DNA from: an uncultured Paracoccaceae bacterium
GTDB lineage: Bacteria > Pseudomonadota > Alphaproteobacteria > Rhodobacterales > Rhodobacteraceae
Assembly (NCBI GenBank): GCA_937146765.1
Contig: CAKZRP010000051.1
Coordinates: 46,679-110,678, forward strand
Direction of reading: 5' to 3'
Length of the DNA stretch: 64,000 nt
The notes beneath the pieces were generated by a model that saw nothing but the letters and a program-made list of their open reading frames with translations, made no database searches and was not told the origin of the DNA. Positions 1 to 8,152 of this stretch are shown one piece after another (position 1 is the first letter of the stretch; every line of letters begins with the position of its first letter). The translations under genes were made by a program, and so were the position numbers.

Positions 1-961
1 TCTGGCGCGCATTGGCGTGGGCGACTGGCTGATGGTCACCACCGAGGATGGCGGCCAGAAAGCCTCTGTCGCGGCGGTGATCCTGTCTCTGGTGATCATC
101 ATGGGCGCCTCGACCCTCTCGGCGCTGTCGGGTGTGGGCAAGGGCATCAAATGGCTCTCCAACATCAACATGGGGCTGAGCTTCTTCCTCCTCGCCTTCT
201 TCCTGATCTTCGGCTCCACCATGTTCGGGCTGAAATCGCTGTTTGTCGGTCTTTATGACTATCTCGTCGCCTTCCCCTCGATGATGTTCACCGTCTGGAG
301 CGATGATGGCACCGAGGTCGGCAAGGCGCTGGAAGGCTGGCAGGGTGGTTGGACCATCTTCTACTGGGCCTGGTGGATCGCTTTTGCGCCCTTCGTCGGC
401 CTGTTCCTCGCGCGGATTTCGCGCGGTCGGACGATCCGCGAATATGTGCTCGGCGCGATGCTGGTGCCTTCGGTGATGTGCTTTGTCTGGTTCGCGCTGG
501 TCGGCGGCACCGCGATTGATCTGGAGCTCTCCGGTCAGGCGAACAACAGCATCCTCGGCACCGGCCTGTCGGATCAGCTCTACGCCACGCTTGCCGTGCT
601 CTTGAGCGATGGCATGGCTTGGGTCTTCTCCGTCTTGGTGGCGGTGCTGCTGCTGACCTACCTCGTGACCTCGGCGGATTCGGCCGTGCTGATCATCAAC
701 ACCATCAATGCCGCAGGGGATGAGGGGCCGAAGGCGCGTCCGCATATCATCTTCTGGGGTGCCGCGCTGGCCTTTGTGGTGGGCGCTCTGTTGATCATCG
801 GTGGCCTTGGCGCGATCCAGACCGCCATGGTGATCGGCGCGCTGCCCTTCTCGGCGGTGATGGCGCTGATGGGGGTCTCGCTTGTGAAGGCGATCATCCG
901 CGATGGCCTCCGCGCTCGCAAGGGCCTGCCGGTGACCGCACGGGAGATCGCGGGCGAGTAA
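1..961 (+). CDS. BCCT-family transporter, C-terminal part (5' end outside window)
   Basis: Carboxy-terminal part of a betaine/choline/carnitine (BCCT) secondary transporter. The gene starts upstream of the window and reads in frame from base 2, leaving about 318 residues with around eight hydrophobic segments. The family's tryptophan-rich helix GWTIFYWAWWIAFAPFVG is followed by the cytoplasmic loop LARISRGRTIRE (bases about 345-440), and a later helix carries TSADSA. BCCT proteins import quaternary amines using a Na+ or H+ gradient. Lying next to soxBDAG, uptake of glycine betaine or choline that is later demethylated to sarcosine is the natural inference, but substrate cannot be read from this fragment. 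Confidence 0.92.
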   Translation, partial: LARIGVGDWLMVTTEDGGQKASVAAVILSLVIIMGASTLSALSGVGKGIKWLSNINMGLSFFLLAFFLIFGSTMFGLKSLFVGLYDYLVAFPSMMFTVWSDDGTEVGKALEGWQGGWTIFYWAWWIAFAPFVGLFLARISRGRTIREYVLGAMLVPSVMCFVWFALVGGTAIDLELSGQANNSILGTGLSDQLYATLAVLLSDGMAWVFSVLVAVLLLTYLVTSADSAVLIINTINAAGDEGPKARPHIIFWGAALAFVVGALLIIGGLGAIQTAMVIGALPFSAVMALMGVSLVKAIIRDGLRARKGLPVTAREIAGE

Positions 962-985
962 GCCACCCGCTTGGTCAAGAAAAAG

Positions 986-1019
986 CCGCCCGTCGTGAGA
1001 TCCACGGCGGGCGGTTCTA
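986..1019 (+). terminator. Hairpin terminator after the BCCT gene
   Basis: A 12-bp stem (986-997 with 1003-1014, one G-T pair) with a 5-base loop sits 25 bases after the transporter stop and is followed by a short T-containing tail (TTCTAGTTT). It ends the rightward transcript before the convergent sox operon. Confidence 0.7.
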
Positions 1020-1052
1020 GTTTGGGGATTTAGGTCAGGGTGTCTGACCCAA

Positions 1053-1070
1053 TGTTTCGCGCGCGAAACA
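1053..1070. promoter_or_regulatory. 18-bp perfect palindrome between convergent genes
   Basis: TGTTTCGCGCGCGAAACA is a perfect inverted repeat with no spacer, placed between the 3' ends of the BCCT gene and soxG, where no promoter is expected. A weaker hairpin (GGTCAG/CTGACC, 1033-1038 with 1044-1049) lies just beside it. The A/T-rich arms around a CGCGCG core look like a binding site for a dimeric DNA-binding protein. It resembles, but is not, the 16-bp bacterial parS sequence. Function unknown. Confidence 0.45.
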
Positions 1071-1106
1071 ATAGGTCAGCAGGCGTTCCGCATGTTTATC
1101 AAGGGC

Positions 1107-1718
1107 TTACGCAGGCGTTCTTGCCCCTTGCAACAGGGTGTCGGCGCTCTTCATTGCGGTCAACAGAGCATGATGCAGCGTCTGTGCATAGGACCGCGCC
1201 ACCATGATTTCGACCGCAGCATCGGTCGCGGAGCACAGAACAAAGACGTTCATATGCTCCATGAGGAGCCTGAGCGCCGTGCCCGTGGTGAGCCGGGCCA
1301 GATCCGCCATCACCAACCGTTCCAGCACCGGCGCAAGCGGCGCGCCGGAGAGGTGGAACACCGTCCAGCCATCGCTTTGCTCGGTCACTGAGGCTGCGGC
1401 ACCGAGGTCGGACTTCAGGTTCTGCGCGAGGAACTCGTCTTGCGCGTAATCACCCATCACAAACCATTGGCTCTGCGCGGTTGAGAATACCTGATGACGC
1501 GCGCCGCTGCGCAGAGTGCCGATGGGCACCGGGCCATGGGCAAGGGTCTCCATTGCCTGCGCGACCGGGGCGTCTTGACCATTGCGCGCGGTGACCGAGG
1601 CGATGGCGCGGTCGCTGACCTCGCGCAAGGTCCAAGCGCCGACCTTGTCCACGGCGGGGGTGAGGCCGCCCAGAGCGGTGGCGGCATAAAGGCGGGGTTG
1701 GGTCACAGGATCAGCCAC
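1107..1718 (-). CDS. soxG: Sarcosine oxidase gamma subunit
   Basis: Last gene of soxBDAG; about 203 residues, the usual size for SoxG. In the heterotetrameric sarcosine oxidase the gamma subunit packs on alpha as part of the tetrahydrofolate-side scaffold of an enzyme that converts sarcosine, O2 and tetrahydrofolate to glycine, H2O2 and methylene-tetrahydrofolate. A GTG at 1718 is preferred because AAGGAG lies nine bases before it; it overlaps the end of soxA by 8 bases. A TTG at 1742 is an alternative. Assignment rests on position after soxA, length and general resemblance (WFVMGDYAQDEFLAQNL, GTALRLLMEHMNVFV region); gamma subunits diverge strongly. Confidence 0.85.
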   Translation of the reverse strand: MADPVTQPRLYAATALGGLTPAVDKVGAWTLREVSDRAIASVTARNGQDAPVAQAMETLAHGPVPIGTLRSGARHQVFSTAQSQWFVMGDYAQDEFLAQNLKSDLGAAASVTEQSDGWTVFHLSGAPLAPVLERLVMADLARLTTGTALRLLMEHMNVFVLCSATDAAVEIMVARSYAQTLHHALLTAMKSADTLLQGARTPA

Positions 1719-4665
1719 GCAGACGCTCTCCTTCGGGATCAATGAAATGGGGGCTGACCACGCGGGCGGTCAGGCTCTGGCCTTGCAGCGGGTTCGCAAT
1801 GGTGACGACCTCGCCCAAGCGGGCCTGACCACGCTCCAGAAAGCCCAGCGCGATGGATTTGCCCAAATGGGGCGAATAGGCGACGGAGGTGAGCCAGCCC
1901 TCGCTGACGCCTTGTTGCGGAGCTGAGGTCGCAAAGAGGTGGCCGCCGGCGGGCAGGGTCGTGCTGCCATCCAGCGCCTCAAACCCCATCAGCCGCAGGC
2001 CTGCGGGATCGTTCAGCCCTTCGCGCCGCGACAGCACCGCGCCGATGGCTTCCTTCTTGTCGGAGACCATACGGCCCATGCCGAGATGATCGGCCGAGGT
2101 CTGGCCGTTGAGCTCATTGGCGGTGGCATGGCCCTTTTCGACCCGCAAAACGCCAAGCGCCTCGGTGCCATAGGGGGTGATGTCAAACGCCTCGCCCGCC
2201 GCCATGATCTCGCGGATCAGCGCTTCGCCATAGCGGCTGGGCACGGCGATCTCATAGGCCAGCTCGCCCGAAAACGAGATGCGGAAGAGCCGCGCGCGCA
2301 GACCCCCGCAGACGGTGATCTCGCCACAGGCCATAAAGGGGAAGGCGGCGTTGGAGAGGTCATGCTCGGGGTCGACGATCCTCGTCAGCACCGCGCGGGC
2401 GTTGGGACCCGCCACCGCGAATTGCGCCCAGGCCTCGGTGGTGGAGATGAGCTGCACGTCCATCTCGGGCGCGAGGCACTGACGGACAAACTCCATATGA
2501 CGGTAGACCGGGCCGGCATTGGCGGTGGTGGTGGTGACGACGAAGTGATCCTCGGCGAGGCGCGCAGCGGTGCCATCGTCCATCACGATGCCATCCTCGC
2601 GCAGCATCAGACCATAGCGGCACTTGCCCACCGGCAGTTTGGCAAAACCATTGGCGTAGACAAGGTTCAAAAAGGCCGCCGCATCGGCGCCCTGCACATC
2701 CACCTTGCCCAGCGTGGTCACGTCGCAGACGCCGACGGATTTGCGCACCGCCAGCGCCTCGCGGTCGACGCTCTGGCGCCAATGGGTCTCGCTCTTGCGG
2801 GGGAAATATTGCGCGCGCAGCCAGAGGCCCGCCTCGACAAAGACCGCGCCCTGTTCGACCGCCCAATGGTGCGAGGGGGTCAGGCGGGTCGGCTTGAAAC
2901 CCTTGCCTGCCGCGCGCCCGGCCAGCGTGCCAAGGGCGACGGGCGTATAGGGCGGGCGGAAGATGGTGGTGCCGGTCTCGGCAATGCTCTGGCCGGTGGC
3001 CTCGGCCATCACCGCAAGCCCGCCGAGGTTGGAGGTCTTGCCCTGATCGGTGGCCATGCCGAGGGTGGTATAGCGTTTCAGATGCTCGACCGAGCGGAAG
3101 CCTTCCTGATGAGCGAGCTTCACGTCCTTGACGGTGACGTCGTTCTGAAAATCGAGCCATTTGCGGCCCTTGCCCTCAGGGACATACCAAAGCGGGGTGA
3201 CCTCATAAGCGCCATCCTCGGCGCGGGGGCAGGGCAGGGGCGTGGTCTTGAGCCCGAGGCTGTCGAGCGCGGCCAAGGCCATTTCGATGCCCGACTGCAG
3301 CGCTTGAGCGGTCGAGAAATGCCCCGCCGCCGCGCCCGCCGAACGCATGCCCTGCGGCAGGGTGCCGCCGGGCACAAAGCTGGCGATCTGGTCGTTCCAG
3401 ACCAGGCGGCCGCGCTGGTGGCAGGTGAGCGAGACATTGGGGTTCCAGCCGCCTGAGACGCCAAGCGCCTGACAGGCCAGGGTCTGCGTGCGGCCATCGC
3501 TGCGGCGCAGGGTCACTCCGGTGAGGCCAAGTTTGCCCTTGGCGTCAATGACTTGTGCGCCAGCAAAGATGGGGTAGTCGCCAAGGGCAGTAGCGCTGGG
3601 TCGACTGTCGATCACGCCGACAACCTCCACCCCCAGCGCAGCGAGATCGCGCGCTGTGCGGTGACCGGAGTCGGTGTTGGTGAAGACCGCGACCTGTCGC
3701 CCCGCCGTGACCGCCCAGCGATTGGCATAGGCCCGCATCGCGCCGGCCATCATCACCCCGGGGCGGTCGTTGTTCTGAAAGGCGATCATCCGCTCGGTCG
3801 CGCCGGCACAAAGGAGGCTCTGGCGCGCGTAGATCCGCCAGAGGGTCTGGCGCGGCATATCGGCCTCGGGCACCGCGAGGTGGTCGGCGTTGCGCTCGAG
3901 CGCGGCATAGATGCCGTGGTCAAAGGCGCCAAGCACGGTGGTGCGGCGCATCAGGCGCACATTTGGAAGGGCTTTGAGTTCGGCGACAGTGTCTGCGGCC
4001 CAGAGGCGGGCGGGCTTGCCGTCAATCTCCTCCACCTCGGCATTGAGGCGGCCGCCAAAGGTGAAATCCTCATCCGCGAGCACCACCCGCGCGCCATTGC
4101 GGCCAGCGGTCAGGGCGGCGGCAAGGCCTGCAGGGCCGGCGCCGATGATCAGCAAGTCACAGTGCTGGAACCCTTTATCATAGGCATCCGGGTCGGCCTC
4201 CATCGAGAGCGATCCAAGGCCCGCGGCGCGGCGGATGATGGGCTCGTAGAATTTCTCCCAAAAGGCGCGGGGCCACATGAAGGTCTTGTAGTAAAACCCG
4301 GCGGTGAGAAAATTCGAGAAGAGGTCGTTGACCCCCAGTGCATCAAAGGCAAGCGAGGGCCAGCGGTTCTGGCTTTGCGCGGTGAGCCCGTCGTACAATT
4401 CGGCCACCGTGGCGCGGGTGTTCGGCTCCTGCCGGGCGCCGGTGCGCAGTTCAACCAGCGCGTTGGGCTCCTCGGACCCCGAAGAAATCACCCCACGCGG
4501 GCGGTGGTATTTGAAGCTGCGCCCCATCAGACGCACGCCATTCGCGAGAAGGGCAGAGGCCAGCGTATCGCCCGCATGGCCCTTATAAGCCTGGCCGTCG
4601 AAGGTGAAATTCAGCACTCGGTCGCGGTCGATCTGACCGCCGGAGAGACGATGGGTCTGGTTCAT
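1711..4665 (-). CDS. soxA: Sarcosine oxidase alpha subunit
   Basis: The 984-residue alpha subunit of heterotetrameric sarcosine oxidase, full family length. The N-terminal part has a ferredoxin-like 2Fe-2S-fold region without the metal (FDGQAYKGHAGDTLASALLA), then an NAD/FAD-type dinucleotide fold (LLIIGAGPAGLAAAL, near residue 175), and the last about 380 residues are a glycine-cleavage T-protein-like domain that binds tetrahydrofolate and captures formaldehyde released from sarcosine. It overlaps soxD by the four bases ATGA, so the two are translationally coupled. Acts in the cytoplasm with soxB, soxD and soxG. Confidence 0.97.
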   Translation of the reverse strand: MNQTHRLSGGQIDRDRVLNFTFDGQAYKGHAGDTLASALLANGVRLMGRSFKYHRPRGVISSGSEEPNALVELRTGARQEPNTRATVAELYDGLTAQSQNRWPSLAFDALGVNDLFSNFLTAGFYYKTFMWPRAFWEKFYEPIIRRAAGLGSLSMEADPDAYDKGFQHCDLLIIGAGPAGLAAALTAGRNGARVVLADEDFTFGGRLNAEVEEIDGKPARLWAADTVAELKALPNVRLMRRTTVLGAFDHGIYAALERNADHLAVPEADMPRQTLWRIYARQSLLCAGATERMIAFQNNDRPGVMMAGAMRAYANRWAVTAGRQVAVFTNTDSGHRTARDLAALGVEVVGVIDSRPSATALGDYPIFAGAQVIDAKGKLGLTGVTLRRSDGRTQTLACQALGVSGGWNPNVSLTCHQRGRLVWNDQIASFVPGGTLPQGMRSAGAAAGHFSTAQALQSGIEMALAALDSLGLKTTPLPCPRAEDGAYEVTPLWYVPEGKGRKWLDFQNDVTVKDVKLAHQEGFRSVEHLKRYTTLGMATDQGKTSNLGGLAVMAEATGQSIAETGTTIFRPPYTPVALGTLAGRAAGKGFKPTRLTPSHHWAVEQGAVFVEAGLWLRAQYFPRKSETHWRQSVDREALAVRKSVGVCDVTTLGKVDVQGADAAAFLNLVYANGFAKLPVGKCRYGLMLREDGIVMDDGTAARLAEDHFVVTTTTANAGPVYRHMEFVRQCLAPEMDVQLISTTEAWAQFAVAGPNARAVLTRIVDPEHDLSNAAFPFMACGEITVCGGLRARLFRISFSGELAYEIAVPSRYGEALIREIMAAGEAFDITPYGTEALGVLRVEKGHATANELNGQTSADHLGMGRMVSDKKEAIGAVLSRREGLNDPAGLRLMGFEALDGSTTLPAGGHLFATSAPQQGVSEGWLTSVAYSPHLGKSIALGFLERGQARLGEVVTIANPLQGQSLTARVVSPHFIDPEGERLRG

Positions 4666-4949
4666 GCCACGCTCCGCCGGGCGAGGGCGACATCGCGGGC
4701 GAGTTCGACGCTCAGGATCTCATGGCTGGTGGTGTCACGGGTCACGACAAGCCACGAGCGGTCGCCCTGTTCGTGAAACCACAGCTCGCGGTGCTGGCCT
4801 GCGGGGTTGTCGCGCAGGTAGAGGTAGTCGTGAAAGGCGCGGGCGGCGTCCTCGCTCAGCCAATAGGGCCGGTTGATCAGGCCAGCATCGCCCAAATAGG
4901 TGAATTCCTGCGCGTCGCGGGGGCCGAGGAGCGGGTGGGGAATAATCAT
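4662..4949 (-). CDS. soxD: Sarcosine oxidase delta subunit, cysteine-free variant
   Basis: A 95-residue delta subunit, recognised by its place between soxB and soxA and by the patterns GPRDAQEFTYLGDA and YLRDNPAGQHRELWFH. In structurally characterised enzymes this subunit binds one zinc through a Cys-x-x-Cys near the N terminus plus a C-terminal His/Cys pair. Here the N terminus reads MIIPHPLLGPRD and the protein contains no cysteine at all, so that site cannot form as described; only the histidine region (WFHEQGDRSW) remains. The coding frame is intact and it overlaps soxA by ATGA, so it is probably functional as a structural subunit. Confidence 0.9.
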   Translation of the reverse strand: MIIPHPLLGPRDAQEFTYLGDAGLINRPYWLSEDAARAFHDYLYLRDNPAGQHRELWFHEQGDRSWLVVTRDTTSHEILSVELARDVALARRSVA

Positions 4950-4981
4950 CGTCTCTTGTCCGGGTCTATGGGCGGTTGGGG

Positions 4982-6232
4982 TCAGTGCAGGTTCGGCTGC
5001 GCGCCGACGCCTTTTTCGTCGATCATCCGCCCCGAGAGGGAGCGGTCGAGGCGATAGGCGGTTGCGGTCTCATGCGGGCGGTCGGTGGCGAGGAGATGGG
5101 CAAAAGCATAGCCAGAGGCGGGCGTCGCCTTGAAGCCGCCGTAGCACCAGCCGCCGTTGAAATAGAGGCCCTCGATCGGGGTGCGGTCGATGTAGGGCGA
5201 GCCATCCATCGACATGTCCATGATGCCGCCCCACATGCGCAACAGGCGGGCGCGGCCGATCATCGGCATCAGCGCCATGCCGCCTTCGGCCACGTCCTCG
5301 ACCAAGGGCAGGTTGCCGCGCTGGGCGTAGGAGTTGTAGCCGTCGATATCGCCGCCAAAGACCAGACCGCCCTTGTCGGACTGGCTGACGTAGAAATGCC
5401 CGGCGCCAAAGGTGATGACTCCGGGGATCAGCGGCTTTAACCCTTCGGAGACAAAGGCTTGCAAGACGTGGCTCTCAATGGGCAGGCGCATGCCGGCCAT
5501 GGCCATCACGCGCGAGGAGCTGCCCGCCACCGCGACGCCGACCTTGCCCGCGCCGATATAGCCGCGCGAGGTCTCTACGCCCTGGATGCGCCCCTGTTCG
5601 ATGCGAAAGCCGGTCACTTCGCAGTTCTGCAGGATATCGACGCCATGGCTGTCCGCCGAACGGGCATAGCCCCAAGCCACCGCATCATGGCGCACGGTGC
5701 CGCCGCGCCGGTGCATCAGCGCGCCTTTGATCGGGAAGCGGGCATTGTCGAAGTTGAGGAAGGGGGCCTCCTTGCGGACCTGCTCTGCGGTCAACAGCTC
5801 GGCGTCCGAGCCCTGCAGGATCATCGCATTGCCCCGGCGGCGATAGGCGTCGCGCTGCCCGTCGGTATGGAACAGGTTCATGATGCCGCGCTGGCTGACC
5901 ATGGCGTTGTAGTTGAGATCCTGCTCTAACCCCTCCCAGAGCTTCATCGAGAACTCATAAAAGGGCTCGTTGCCGGGCAGGAGGTAGTTCGAGCGGATGA
6001 TGGTGGTGTTGCGCCCTACGTTGCCGCCGCCGATCCAGCCCTTTTCCAGGACCGCGATGCGGGCCTTGCCATAGACCTTGGAGAGGTAGTGCGCGGTGGC
6101 GAGGCCATGGCCGCCGCCGCCGATGATGATGTAATCGTAAGCAGGCTTAGGGGCAGGGTCGCGCCAGGCGGGCGTCCAGCCCTTGTGGCCGGTCAGAGCC
6201 TCGTAGGCGATGCGGAGCGCGGAATATCGCAT
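4982..6232 (-). CDS. soxB: Sarcosine oxidase beta subunit
   Basis: First gene of the sox operon. The beta subunit is an FAD-dependent amine oxidase (DAO family) that oxidises sarcosine and carries covalent FMN at its interface with alpha. Its dinucleotide-binding motif YDYIIIGGGGHGLATAHYL lies near residues 32-50, followed by the typical GWIGGGNVGRNTTIIRSNYL. The ATG at 6232 gives the family-typical start MRYSALRIAYEALTGHKGW and about 416 residues; a TTG 33 bases upstream would add a short, unconserved leader. The operon probably starts in the gap shared with the divergent regulator at 6335. Confidence 0.96.
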   Translation of the reverse strand: MRYSALRIAYEALTGHKGWTPAWRDPAPKPAYDYIIIGGGGHGLATAHYLSKVYGKARIAVLEKGWIGGGNVGRNTTIIRSNYLLPGNEPFYEFSMKLWEGLEQDLNYNAMVSQRGIMNLFHTDGQRDAYRRRGNAMILQGSDAELLTAEQVRKEAPFLNFDNARFPIKGALMHRRGGTVRHDAVAWGYARSADSHGVDILQNCEVTGFRIEQGRIQGVETSRGYIGAGKVGVAVAGSSSRVMAMAGMRLPIESHVLQAFVSEGLKPLIPGVITFGAGHFYVSQSDKGGLVFGGDIDGYNSYAQRGNLPLVEDVAEGGMALMPMIGRARLLRMWGGIMDMSMDGSPYIDRTPIEGLYFNGGWCYGGFKATPASGYAFAHLLATDRPHETATAYRLDRSLSGRMIDEKGVGAQPNLH

Positions 6233-6334
6233 GGGGTGTCTTTCGGTCCTTGGCAAATGCGGCAATGCGTTTGGGTGACCTTAGACGCGCGGCGCTTGCT
6301 TGACTTTTCTGATTTGGTCGAATTTTGTCCCTTT
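6233..6334. promoter_or_regulatory. Divergent promoter region between soxB and the AraC-type regulator
   Basis: 102 bases without coding capacity separate two divergently read genes, so both promoters and any binding site of the regulator should be here. A TTGACT box at 6300-6305 reads toward the regulator, but I cannot find a convincing -10 partner, and I see no clear inverted repeat. Confidence 0.4.
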
Positions 6335-7309
6335 ATGGACGAGACCCCCAGCCGCCGTCGCTATGGCTTTTTTCTGGTCGAGGATTTTGCGCTGATGTCG
6401 GCGGCCTCGGCGGTGGAGCCATTGCGCGCCGCCAATCTCCTCAGCGGAGAGACGCTTTATGACCTCAGCTTCCTGTCGCGGCGCGGCGGGCGGGTCGCGG
6501 CCTCTTGCGGGGCGGGGTTTGACACGGTGGAGATGGGCACGGTGGAGAGGGGCGGTGGTGCCTTGCCCGATCTGGTCTTTGTCATCGCGGGCGGCGATCC
6601 CTTTGCGGCGCTGGACCCGAGCGTGCTCGGCTGGCTCCGGCGGTTGCAGGCGGCGGGGGTGGCGCTGGGCGGGATTTCCGGCGGCGGGGTGTTTCTGGCG
6701 CGGGCCGGGGTGATGGAGAACCGTCGGTTCACCGTCCATTGGGACTATTTCGAGGCGCTGCGGGCGCAGTCAGAGGATTACCTGATGGAGCGGCGGCTCT
6801 TTGTGATCGACCGGGATCGCTACACCTGCGCCGGGGGCGTTGCCCCGCTTGACCTGATGCACGCGCTGATCCGCTCTGACCACGGGGCCGATCTGGCGCG
6901 AAGGGTCAGCGATTGGTACATCCACACCGGCATCCGCGCGGCGGATGCGCCGCAGCGGTCGGACGGGCCGGGGGGGCACGAGGGGCTGCACCGGGCGGTG
7001 GCGGCGGCGCTTGCCTTGATGGAGACCCATCTGGCGGACCCTTTGACGATGGATCAGCTGGCGCAGCTGGTCGGCCTCGGCCCTCGCAGCCTTGCGCGCC
7101 AGTTCAGCGCCGATCTGGGCGAGAGCCTGATGCGGCACTACCTCACCCGGCGGCTCGACAAGGCGGACGAGCTGTTGCGCCAGACCCGCCTGCCGGTGGC
7201 CGAGGTGGCGCTGGCGACCGGCTTTGTCAGCCAAGCCCATTTCGCCAAGTCCTTTCGGGCCGCCTATGGTCTGGCACCGCGCGACCGTCGCGCGCAGGGG
7301 CGCGGATGA
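6335..7309 (+). CDS. GlxA/GbdR-type AraC-family transcriptional regulator
   Basis: A 324-residue regulator with an N-terminal DJ-1/PfpI-like amidotransferase-fold domain (FFLVEDFALMSAASAVEPLR, GGISGGGVFLARAGVMENRR) and a C-terminal pair of AraC helix-turn-helices from about residue 225 (MDQLAQLVGLGPRSLARQFS, then VAEVALATGFVSQAHFAKSF). Regulators of this architecture (GbdR, SouR, ArgR/CdhR types) sense betaine-derived metabolites and activate betaine and sarcosine catabolism. Divergent to soxBDAG, so activation of that operon in response to sarcosine or dimethylglycine is inferred. The ATG at 6335 starts MDETPSRRRYGFF; no clear ribosome binding site precedes it. Confidence 0.88.
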   Translation: MDETPSRRRYGFFLVEDFALMSAASAVEPLRAANLLSGETLYDLSFLSRRGGRVAASCGAGFDTVEMGTVERGGGALPDLVFVIAGGDPFAALDPSVLGWLRRLQAAGVALGGISGGGVFLARAGVMENRRFTVHWDYFEALRAQSEDYLMERRLFVIDRDRYTCAGGVAPLDLMHALIRSDHGADLARRVSDWYIHTGIRAADAPQRSDGPGGHEGLHRAVAAALALMETHLADPLTMDQLAQLVGLGPRSLARQFSADLGESLMRHYLTRRLDKADELLRQTRLPVAEVALATGFVSQAHFAKSFRAAYGLAPRDRRAQGRG

Positions 7310-7381
7310 CAGCAGCGCCTTGCGGATCGCGTGGGAGTGTCTATCTCTTTCCCTGACCTTAGGAAAAGGAAACCCCATCGC

Positions 7382-8068
7382 ATGTCCGAGTTTGTCATCG
7401 CCCCACCGCCGCAAGCCGTCCTGCCCATCGCGGGCACCGAGGCGCTGTTTCCCGTGCGCCGGGTCTATTGCATCGGCCGCAACTATGCCGCCCATGCGGT
7501 GGAAATGGGCCATGACCCCGACCGCGAGCCGCCGTTTTTCTTTCAGAAAACGCCGGACAGTCTGGATGCCTCGGGGCAGTTTCCCTATCCGGTGAGGAGC
7601 GAGGAGGTGCACCACGAGGCCGAACTGCTGGTGGCGCTGGGCAAAGGCGGGCGCGATATCGCGGAGGCGGATGCGCTTGATTACGTCTGGGGTTACGGCC
7701 TTGCGCTCGATATGACGCGGCGGGATTTGCAAGGCATCGCCAAGGCGGCGGGCCGCCCCTGGGAGATCGGTAAATCCTTTGAACACGCCGCCCCGGTGGC
7801 CCCTTTGACCCCTGCGGCTGAGATCGGCCACCCGAGCGAGGGCGCGCTGACACTGACCGTCAATGGCGAGCTGCGCCAGAGCGGTGACCTCAACCAGATG
7901 ATCTGGAAAATCCCCGAGATGATCGCCCATCTGTCGCAGTATTACACGCTGGCGGCGGGCGATGTGATTCTGACCGGCACGCCCTCTGGTGTGGGCCCGG
8001 TGCAACGCGGCGATGTGCTGGAGCTGACCTGCCTCAGCCTCACCCCCCTGCGAGTCGAAGTGACCTGA
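7382..8068 (+). CDS. Fumarylacetoacetate hydrolase (FAH) family protein
   Basis: A 228-residue single-domain FAH-family enzyme. The family's start VYCIGRNYAAHAVEMG and metal-binding motif HHEAELLVALGKGGRDI are visible, followed by WGYGLALDMTRRDLQ and the C-terminal ILTGTPSGVGPVQRGD. Members hydrolyse or decarboxylate beta-diketo and acylpyruvate acids using Mg2+ or Mn2+; the short form with FFQKTPDS is typical of the acylpyruvase/FahA-like branch. The start at 7382 is set by AGGAAAAGG about ten bases upstream. It follows the regulator by 72 bases and may be co-transcribed; the substrate is unknown. Confidence 0.9.
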   Translation: MSEFVIAPPPQAVLPIAGTEALFPVRRVYCIGRNYAAHAVEMGHDPDREPPFFFQKTPDSLDASGQFPYPVRSEEVHHEAELLVALGKGGRDIAEADALDYVWGYGLALDMTRRDLQGIAKAAGRPWEIGKSFEHAAPVAPLTPAAEIGHPSEGALTLTVNGELRQSGDLNQMIWKIPEMIAHLSQYYTLAAGDVILTGTPSGVGPVQRGDVLELTCLSLTPLRVEVT

Positions 8069-8075
8069 CACTGCG

Positions 8076-8101
8076 GGAACAGATGCGCGCGGCGCGGCGT
8101 T
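8076..8101 (+). promoter_or_regulatory. EcfG-type promoter match (GGAAC-N17-CGTT)
   Basis: GGAAC at 8076-8080 and CGTT at 8098-8101 are 17 bases apart, an exact match to the alphaproteobacterial general-stress (EcfG) consensus GGAAC-N16/17-CGTT. It begins 8 bases after the FAH-gene stop and 52 bases before the PhoD-like start. Whether this organism has an EcfG sigma factor cannot be seen here. Confidence 0.4.
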
Positions 8102-8152
8102 GACCCTACGACGCGCCGAGACAGGCCAGAAAGCGACGGGACGAGACAGCAG

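Noticed and set aside
1053..1070. Palindrome considered as a true parS site
   Set aside because: parS is TGTTTCACGTGAAACA (16 bp); this is 18 bp with a different core, so the match is only in the outer arms.
6300..6334. Possible leaderless mRNA for the AraC-type regulator (TTGACT box close to the ATG, no ribosome site)
   Set aside because: No convincing -10 element at the right distance; an alternative GTG start upstream cannot be excluded.
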